A DNA stretch of 16,749 bases from DASRPD01 sp035646535. GTDB lineage: Bacteria; Actinomycetota; Acidimicrobiia; IMCC26256; JANYLB01. How positions within the stretch are numbered: position 1 is the stretch's first letter; each line of letters begins with the position of its first letter. The notes below the pieces were generated by a model. It did not search any database, was not told the DNA's origin, and saw nothing but the letters and a program-made list of their open reading frames with translations. The position numbers were made by a program, and so were the translations under genes. Of this stretch, positions 12,877 to 16,749 are shown in pieces. Location: positions 1 to 16,749 of the forward strand of contig DASRPD010000054.1 in assembly GCA_035646535.1 (NCBI GenBank). Direction: 5' to 3'.

Positions 12877-13596
12877 CTACAGGAGGGCGGCGCTGCGGAG
12901 TCGGCGCTCGAGGTGATATTCGAGCGTGCCGAGCGCGAGTCGCTCCACCTCGGCGACGACCTCGACCCCCGGCGGTTCGGCCAGCACTCGGGCCAGCTCA
13001 CCGCCGAGCATGCGCCGCAGGCACGCGACGGTCTCGGGGCGGACGCGCACACCCCCGAGCCGGCCACAGTCATCGCACAGGAGCCCGCCCTCGGACCGAT
13101 CGAACGTCGAGCTCGAGCCGTCCTCGGCGCCGCAGCGCGCGCAGCCGTCCAGGTGCGGGTGGAAGCCCTCGAGGCTCAGCAGCTTCCAGAAGAACGCGGG
13201 GGCGATCAGCGGCGATGGCCGATCGCCCAGCGCCTGTAACGCTCCGACGAGCATCCGGTACAGCGGCGTGTTTCGCTCGCGTTCGGGGCTGGCGTGGTCG
13301 ACGGCTTCGAGCATCGACACCGCGTGGGTGAGACAGCCGTAATGCTCCCGCAGCGCTCGGTTCGAGTCGATCGTCTCGACCTGGGTCACGACATCGAGCT
13401 CGCGACCCTTGTAACACTGGAGGGCGAGGTGGGTGGTGGGCTCGAGGCGGGCGCCGAACCGGCTTCCCGGCTTGCGGACCCCCTTGGCGACACCGCGGAT
13501 CTTGCCGTGCACCTGGGTGAAGATCGTGACGATCCGGTCGGTCTCTCCGAGCTTCACGGTGCGCAGCACCACGCCCTGATCCCGGTAGAGGCTCAC
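12877..13596 (-). CDS. recO: DNA repair protein RecO
   Basis: A 239-residue recombination mediator of the RecFOR pathway, which helps load RecA on SSB-coated single-stranded DNA and anneals strands. The N-terminal OB-fold is seen in YRDQGVVLRTVKLGETDRIV, IFTQVHGKIRGVAKGVRKP and GARLEPTTHLALQ. The helical C-terminal domain contains a zinc-binding set, C152, C155, C174 and C177 (GCARCGAED, LLCDDCG). Length is typical. The GTG start at 13596 has no Shine-Dalgarno sequence; TAGACT ends six bases before it, consistent with a leaderless transcript. It follows uppS by 45 bp, and recO-uppS adjacency is well known in actinobacteria including Mycobacterium. Confidence 0.96.
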   Translation of the reverse strand: MSLYRDQGVVLRTVKLGETDRIVTIFTQVHGKIRGVAKGVRKPGSRFGARLEPTTHLALQCYKGRELDVVTQVETIDSNRALREHYGCLTHAVSMLEAVDHASPERERNTPLYRMLVGALQALGDRPSPLIAPAFFWKLLSLEGFHPHLDGCARCGAEDGSSSTFDRSEGGLLCDDCGRLGGVRVRPETVACLRRMLGGELARVLAEPPGVEVVAEVERLALGTLEYHLERRLRSAALL

Positions 13597-13602
13597 GGCG
13601 TC

Positions 13603-13608
13603 AGTCTA
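13603..13608 (-). promoter_or_regulatory. Candidate -10 element for recO
   Basis: TAGACT on the minus strand, ending six bases before the recO GTG at 13596. This is the ideal spacing for transcription starting at the first base of the start codon. Confidence 0.45.
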
Positions 13609-13641
13609 ATGACACGCCTGTAACTTCCGGGCGGTGATCCC

Positions 13642-14382
13642 CTACTGCTCGTCGATGGCACCGAAGCGGCGCTCGCGCTGTTGGAACTCGCGGATCGCGC
13701 CGAACAGGTGCTCGCGCCGGAAGTCGGGCCAGAGCACGTCGGTGAACACGAACTCCGAGTACGCGCTCTCCCACAGCAGGTAGTTCGAGATGCGGTACTC
13801 CCCCGAGGTCCGCACGACGAGATCCGGGTCGGGCATGTCCGGGCGGTAGAGGTGACGTCGGATCGTCTTCTCGTCGACCTTCTTGGGGTCGAGCCGCCCG
13901 GCGGCGGCTTCGGCCGCGATGGCGCGGGTCGCGTCGACCAGCTCGGCCCGTCCGCCGTAGTTGAACGCGAAGGTGAGCGTCATCCGGCGGTTCCTCTTGG
14001 TCAGCTCCTCGGTGGCTTCGATGTGACGAAGCACGCGGCGCGGGACGCGACCCCCGCGCCGGCCCATGAACCGGACCCGGACCCCCCGTTCGTCGAGGTC
14101 GTCACGCCGACGCAGGAGGAGGCTCTCGTTGAACCGCATGAGGAACCGGACCTCATCGATCGGACGACGCCAGTTCTCGGTGCTGAACGCGTACACGGTC
14201 ATCCACGAGAGCCCGATCTCCAGGGCGCCCTCGACCGTGTCGAACAACGCCTCTTCGCCCGCGGCGTGGCCGTCGGTGCGTTTGAGACCTCGGCGTTTCG
14301 CCCAGCGACCGTTGCCATCCATGACGATCGCGACGTGGTTGGGGACACGCTGTCGATCAATCACGCCCATCCCGCCGGCCAC
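13642..14382 (-). CDS. uppS: Isoprenyl transferase (undecaprenyl diphosphate synthase family)
   Basis: A 246-residue cis-prenyltransferase that condenses isopentenyl diphosphate units into the polyprenyl diphosphate used as lipid carrier for cell-wall precursors. The catalytic aspartate D22 is in HVAIVMDGNGRWAKRRG, followed by the diphosphate-binding TDGHAAG. FSTENWRRPIDEV and DLVVRTSGEYRISNYLLWES with AYSEFVFTDVLWPDF are the other conserved regions. Product chain length cannot be read from sequence; actinobacteria can have short- and long-chain versions. The GTG at 14382 is listed; ATG at 14370 is an alternative that keeps all conserved motifs. TAGCGT ends eight bases before the GTG. It sits after the cupredoxin operon hairpin and before recO. 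Confidence 0.95.
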   Translation of the reverse strand: MAGGMGVIDRQRVPNHVAIVMDGNGRWAKRRGLKRTDGHAAGEEALFDTVEGALEIGLSWMTVYAFSTENWRRPIDEVRFLMRFNESLLLRRRDDLDERGVRVRFMGRRGGRVPRRVLRHIEATEELTKRNRRMTLTFAFNYGGRAELVDATRAIAAEAAAGRLDPKKVDEKTIRRHLYRPDMPDPDLVVRTSGEYRISNYLLWESAYSEFVFTDVLWPDFRREHLFGAIREFQQRERRFGAIDEQ

Positions 14383-14390
14383 GTCGGCTC

Positions 14391-14396
14391 ACGCTA
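14391..14396 (-). promoter_or_regulatory. Candidate -10 element for uppS
   Basis: TAGCGT on the minus strand, ending eight bases before the uppS GTG at 14382 and starting just after the 14400-14420 hairpin. Confidence 0.3.
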
Positions 14397-14399
14397 GCA

Positions 14400-14420
14400 A
14401 TCGGGTCCGGACGACCCGAT
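14400..14420 (-). terminator. Hairpin terminating the oxidase/cupredoxin operon
   Basis: ATCGGGTC and GACCCGAT form a perfect 8-bp stem with a 5-nt loop, three bases after the stop codon of the cupredoxin lipoprotein gene. No U-tract follows. Its position between the two operons supports a terminator role. Confidence 0.55.
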
Positions 14421-14423
14421 CCG

Positions 14424-14822
14424 CTACGCCTTCTCGACGGTGAGCGTGCCCTCCATACCGGCGGCACGATGGCCGGGCAGCAAGCAGTAGAAGGTGTAGG
14501 TGTCCGGCTTCAGCTTGATCTTGCCGGTCGCGGTCTTGCCCGTAGCGGAGACCTCCAACAGGAAGCCCGGTTGGCCCTCGATGGCGAAGTCGTGCGCGCC
14601 TTCGATACTGGTCACCGTGATATCGAGGATGCCCGGGGGCGCGCTGAGGTCCTTCGGTGAGAACGAGAAGTTCTCGGCCTCGAAGTCGAGCTCCGCGACC
14701 GGAGGACCCTTCGGCTCGACGTAGGTCGTGCCGCCGTCGTCGCCGCTGCAGGCGGCTCCGACGACCGCGAGGAGCAGCACACCCGCGAGGACCGCGACTC
14801 GGCGCGAGCGCCTCGTGCTCAC
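14424..14822 (-). CDS. Cupredoxin-domain lipoprotein
   Basis: A 132-residue secreted blue-copper-type protein. Residues 1-25 are a lipoprotein signal peptide: a basic start (STRRSRR), a hydrophobic stretch (VAVLAGVLLLAVVG) and lipobox VGAAC with C25 as the lipidated cysteine. The mature domain shows a complete type 1 copper ligand set: H77 (EGAHDF), C113, H118 and M123 (YCLLPGHRAAGMEG). It should be anchored on the outer face of the membrane and carry electrons or copper. Its GTG overlaps the upstream cupredoxin stop as GTGA, so it is translationally coupled in the ctaG operon. It closely resembles the C-terminal domain of that neighbour, so the two probably arose by duplication. Its electron donor and acceptor are not known. 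Confidence 0.88.
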   Translation of the reverse strand: MSTRRSRRVAVLAGVLLLAVVGAACSGDDGGTTYVEPKGPPVAELDFEAENFSFSPKDLSAPPGILDITVTSIEGAHDFAIEGQPGFLLEVSATGKTATGKIKLKPDTYTFYCLLPGHRAAGMEGTLTVEKA

Positions 14823-15661
14823 GGCGCGTCGGAGATCGTCACGGTCGCTTCCATCCCGGCCTCACGGTGGCCCGGGATGGTGCAGAACATCGTGTACTCC
14901 TTGCCGGCAACGAACTCGGCCTTGCCCTTGTCGGGGCCACCCGGCACCGCGAGCTCGAAGTAGGAGAGCTCGGACTCGCTGAACGCGAGCGTGTGCGAGC
15001 CCTCGATGAGCACGTAGTCGATCTCGTTGATTCCGGCCGGGGCGGTGAACTTGTCCGACTGGAACGCGAAGTTGCTCGCCTCGACCTCGAAAGCGTTCAC
15101 GGCCTCGTCCGTGGGCTCTTGGGGACCGGCCTTCTCGTGCTCCTCGCCCGCGCCGAAGGTGACCAGCCCCGCCGACAGGATGAGCACGAGGACGAGCGAC
15201 AAGGTGAGCACCAACGAGGAGGTACGCACGTGGCGATTCGCCGACAGCAGGGCTGCGCCCGCCAGGATCGACACGGTGATGACCGTGGCGACGATCACCG
15301 CGGGCGTGTCCGGCCCCGCGAGGAACACCCGCGAGATGTTGAGCGCGACGAGGAGGAGGACGAATACCGACGCGAAGGGCAGCACCAACGGCAGCACGAG
15401 GCGGTCGCGCACCTGGGCCTTGCGGCGAGCGGTCTCGGCCGCGGCCACATCGATCACGGCGGTGGCGGTCGCGACCTCCGTCCCGGCGGGCATGGCGGCT
15501 TCGGCGTCACCCGGTTCGGCTGGTGTCGACTCGGCCGGCGTCGATTCGGCTGGTGTCGGTTCGGCCGGTGTCGACTCGGCCGGTGTCGACTCGGCCGGCG
15601 TCGATTCGGCTGGTGTCGGTTCGGCTGGTGTCGACTCGGTCTGGTCGTCGTCGGTACTCAC
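14819..15661 (-). CDS. Membrane-anchored cupredoxin with TPAE-repeat N terminus
   Basis: A 280-residue protein from GTG 15661, which overlaps the ctaG stop as GTGA. Residues 11-50 are eight tandem pentapeptides of TPAE(S/P), a low-complexity, presumably cytoplasmic tail. Three membrane helices follow at about 87-108, 119-140 and 148-170, placing the C terminus outside. The C-terminal cupredoxin domain (about 188-276) has the type 1 copper ligands H223 (EGSHTLAF), C260, H265 and M270 (MFCTIPGHREAGMEA). It may move electrons or copper at the caa3-type oxidase, given the gene order subunit IV, ctaG, this gene, cupredoxin lipoprotein. The longer frame from 15757 lies inside ctaG and is not conserved-looking. 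Function within respiration is inferred from context. Confidence 0.82.
   Translation of the reverse strand: MSTDDDQTESTPAEPTPAESTPAESTPAESTPAEPTPAESTPAESTPAEPGDAEAAMPAGTEVATATAVIDVAAAETARRKAQVRDRLVLPLVLPFASVFVLLLVALNISRVFLAGPDTPAVIVATVITVSILAGAALLSANRHVRTSSLVLTLSLVLVLILSAGLVTFGAGEEHEKAGPQEPTDEAVNAFEVEASNFAFQSDKFTAPAGINEIDYVLIEGSHTLAFSESELSYFELAVPGGPDKGKAEFVAGKEYTMFCTIPGHREAGMEATVTISDAP
15512..15631. repeat. Tandem 15-bp coding repeat with a 60-bp super-repeat
   Basis: Eight 15-bp units encode TPAE(S/P) in the membrane-cupredoxin gene. Two consecutive 60-bp blocks (15511-15570 and 15571-15630) are nearly identical, with five differences, so the array grew by duplication of a four-unit block. 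It is likely prone to copy-number change by slippage. Confidence 0.85.
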
Positions 15662-16530
15662 TGGCTCCTCGAAGACGTCGGGGTGAGCTGTTGGCCAAGA
15701 TCCTGCCATCCGGGCGGGCCGGCGGGCCGATCGGCTCGCTCCTCGTCGTTGGCCCACCGGAAGAACACGATGGTGATCACGGCCCAGAGGACGAGGCCGG
15801 CGCCCAGCTTCAGGAGCAGCCCGGCGATTCGCTGATCCACCAGCGTCGTTGCCCCCCAGATGTGGGGGAGCCGCTCGTAGACGCGATACAGCGGCGTCTC
15901 ACCGAAGGTCAGGAACGACGCCGGGATGGTCGGGACGAGCGATTGGAGGAACAGGAACACCATCCGCCCGATGGGCGCGAGGCGCGGGATCTCGGGCAGG
16001 GGGCTGAGGACCGGCAGCCAGACGATGAGCCCGCTGACGAGCAGTACGGCATGGGCTACGAAGTGTGCGAGCTCGTTCTCGATGGTGAGGTCGACCACCG
16101 CCGGCCAGTGCGCGAGCACGAGCACAAGGTTGTAGAGGATCACCGCGGGCAAGAACCGGGCGAGAAACCGCACCGTGGCGAACAGCCAACGCGGCGTCAG
16201 GATCCACCGCAGGAGCCACCCAGGGGTGCCCAGAATGAACAGCGGCGCCGCGACCAAGGTGAACATGAGGTGCTGCACCACGTGGACGCTGTAGAGCGAT
16301 TCCTCGGCTATCACGTCGACCGGGTAGTCCGCCGCTACCCACGTGGCCAAGACACCAAGTCCGAAGAAGAGAATCTGGAACCGCGAGACCACCGGTTGAC
16401 CGGCCGGGCTCAGGCGTGGCCCCAGCCGCACGACGGCGACGACGTAACCGACCACGAGCAGACCGATGAGCATCCAGACGTCGGGGTGAGGCTCCCAGGT
16501 AGGGAACGGAGCCGCGGCGACGAGCATCAC
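15658..16530 (-). CDS. ctaG: Cytochrome c oxidase assembly factor CtaG (caa3 type)
   Basis: A 290-residue polytopic membrane protein with about seven hydrophobic segments (for example WMLIGLLVVGYVVAVV, LFFGLGVLATWVAA, LMFTLVAAPLFILG, LVLWAVITIVFF). Family-typical segments are YSVHVVQHLMFTLVAAPLFI, LAHFVAHAVLLVSG and ERLPHIWGATTLVDQRIAGL. The histidines in these segments are plausible copper ligands. Members of this family help mature the copper-containing caa3 oxidase in Bacillus and actinobacteria. The first codon may be GTG 16530 or the adjacent ATG 16527; no strong Shine-Dalgarno site distinguishes them. The stop overlaps the next cupredoxin gene by four bases, and oxidase subunit IV ends 12 bp upstream, so these genes form one operon. 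Confidence 0.9.
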   Translation of the reverse strand: MMLVAAAPFPTWEPHPDVWMLIGLLVVGYVVAVVRLGPRLSPAGQPVVSRFQILFFGLGVLATWVAADYPVDVIAEESLYSVHVVQHLMFTLVAAPLFILGTPGWLLRWILTPRWLFATVRFLARFLPAVILYNLVLVLAHWPAVVDLTIENELAHFVAHAVLLVSGLIVWLPVLSPLPEIPRLAPIGRMVFLFLQSLVPTIPASFLTFGETPLYRVYERLPHIWGATTLVDQRIAGLLLKLGAGLVLWAVITIVFFRWANDEERADRPAGPPGWQDLGQQLTPTSSRSQ

Positions 16531-16542
16531 CGGTTCACTCGA

Positions 16543-16749
16543 TCACCCGGTGTTGGACCAGAAGTGGAGCGTCGTGAGGACGATCGCGTACAGCGTGATC
16601 GCCGCGATGCCTCCCATGATGAAGAGGCGCCGGAAGAGCGGCCGGTCGGTCTTCAGGTGCATGTAGTAGCTCGCCACGACCACGAACTTGAACAATCCCA
16701 TGCCGAGGAGCAGCACGATGATGAGACCGTCGGGGATGTCGCCTTCGAG
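16543..16749 (-). CDS. Cytochrome c oxidase subunit IV-like protein, C-terminal part (cut by window edge)
   Basis: The last 68 codons of a small membrane protein, open at the right edge of the window. It reads LIIVLLLGMGLFKFVVVASY, then YMHLKTDRPLFRRLF and a second helix GGIAAITLYAIVLTTLHFW before ending SNTG. The pattern of helix, YMHLK-type loop with basic residues, and a second helix is typical of prokaryotic oxidase subunit IV (COX4_pro/CtaF/CyoD). This subunit is non-catalytic and stabilises the haem-copper oxidase. The neighbouring ctaG supports a caa3-type oxidase operon entering from the right. The start lies outside the window. Confidence 0.85.
   Translation of the reverse strand, partial: LEGDIPDGLIIVLLLGMGLFKFVVVASYYMHLKTDRPLFRRLFIMGGIAAITLYAIVLTTLHFWSNTG

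Noticed and set aside
15512..15631. Regular repeats considered as a CRISPR array
   Set aside because: There are no unique spacers. The repeats are 15-bp in-frame codons for TPAE(S/P).

Overview
This is a high-GC window with GTG starts, actinobacterial gene neighbourhoods and a 442-residue single-chain glycyl-tRNA synthetase. It most likely comes from an actinomycete-type chromosome. A deep lineage such as the Acidimicrobiia is a guess from gene content, not something the sequence proves. Two regions differ in character: an accessory left end (1 to about 3063) and a conserved housekeeping run on the minus strand (3291 to 16749).

Left end. Positions 1-280 hold the first 93 codons of a MobF (TrwC-type) conjugative relaxase that runs off the window. 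A complete 958-bp IS5-family element (292-1249), flanked by TAA direct repeats, sits 11 bp upstream of its start codon. Next come a toxin-antitoxin-like pair (1404-1924), a strong hairpin, and two minus-strand tRNA genes: a CAT-anticodon tRNA that resembles tRNA-Ile2, and tRNA-Asn(GTT). The 3' end of the first tRNA faces the relaxase side, the usual geometry of an element integrated at a tRNA gene. Beyond the tRNAs is an unusual gene (2214-2960) for a helix-turn-helix plus LAGLIDADG-like protein. Its reading frame has no stop before tRNA-Asn and reads straight through it. A perfect match to the Gram-positive/actinobacterial LexA box (2992-3005) lies just upstream. Together these suggest a DNA-damage-controlled, tRNA-linked homing-like gene whose mRNA would be cut by RNase P in frame, after codon 214.

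Housekeeping run, in transcription order from the right edge. Respiration: a caa3-type oxidase subunit IV (partial), the assembly protein CtaG, and two consecutive cupredoxins (one membrane-anchored, one lipoprotein), with GTGA overlaps after ctaG. After a short hairpin come uppS (cell-wall lipid carrier), recO (recombination), glyS (Gly-tRNA synthetase), a degenerate J-domain/RDD membrane protein, and ppdK (pyruvate phosphate dikinase) ending in a perfect 16-bp inverted repeat. Then follows dgt-dnaG-rpoD (dNTPase, primase, major sigma factor), a compact cluster related to the macromolecular-synthesis operon. A small plus-strand YtxH-like gene converges on rpoD with overlapping 3' ends.

Several genes (dgt, glyS, recO, uppS and the toxin gene) have a TAnnnT hexamer 6-8 nt before the start codon and no clear Shine-Dalgarno sequence, which suggests leaderless transcripts. 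Others (rpoD, ppdK, the J/RDD gene, the transposase, the HTH gene) carry good Shine-Dalgarno sites. No stretch over 300 bp lacks a gene. No CRISPR array, rRNA, integrase or replication origin was seen.
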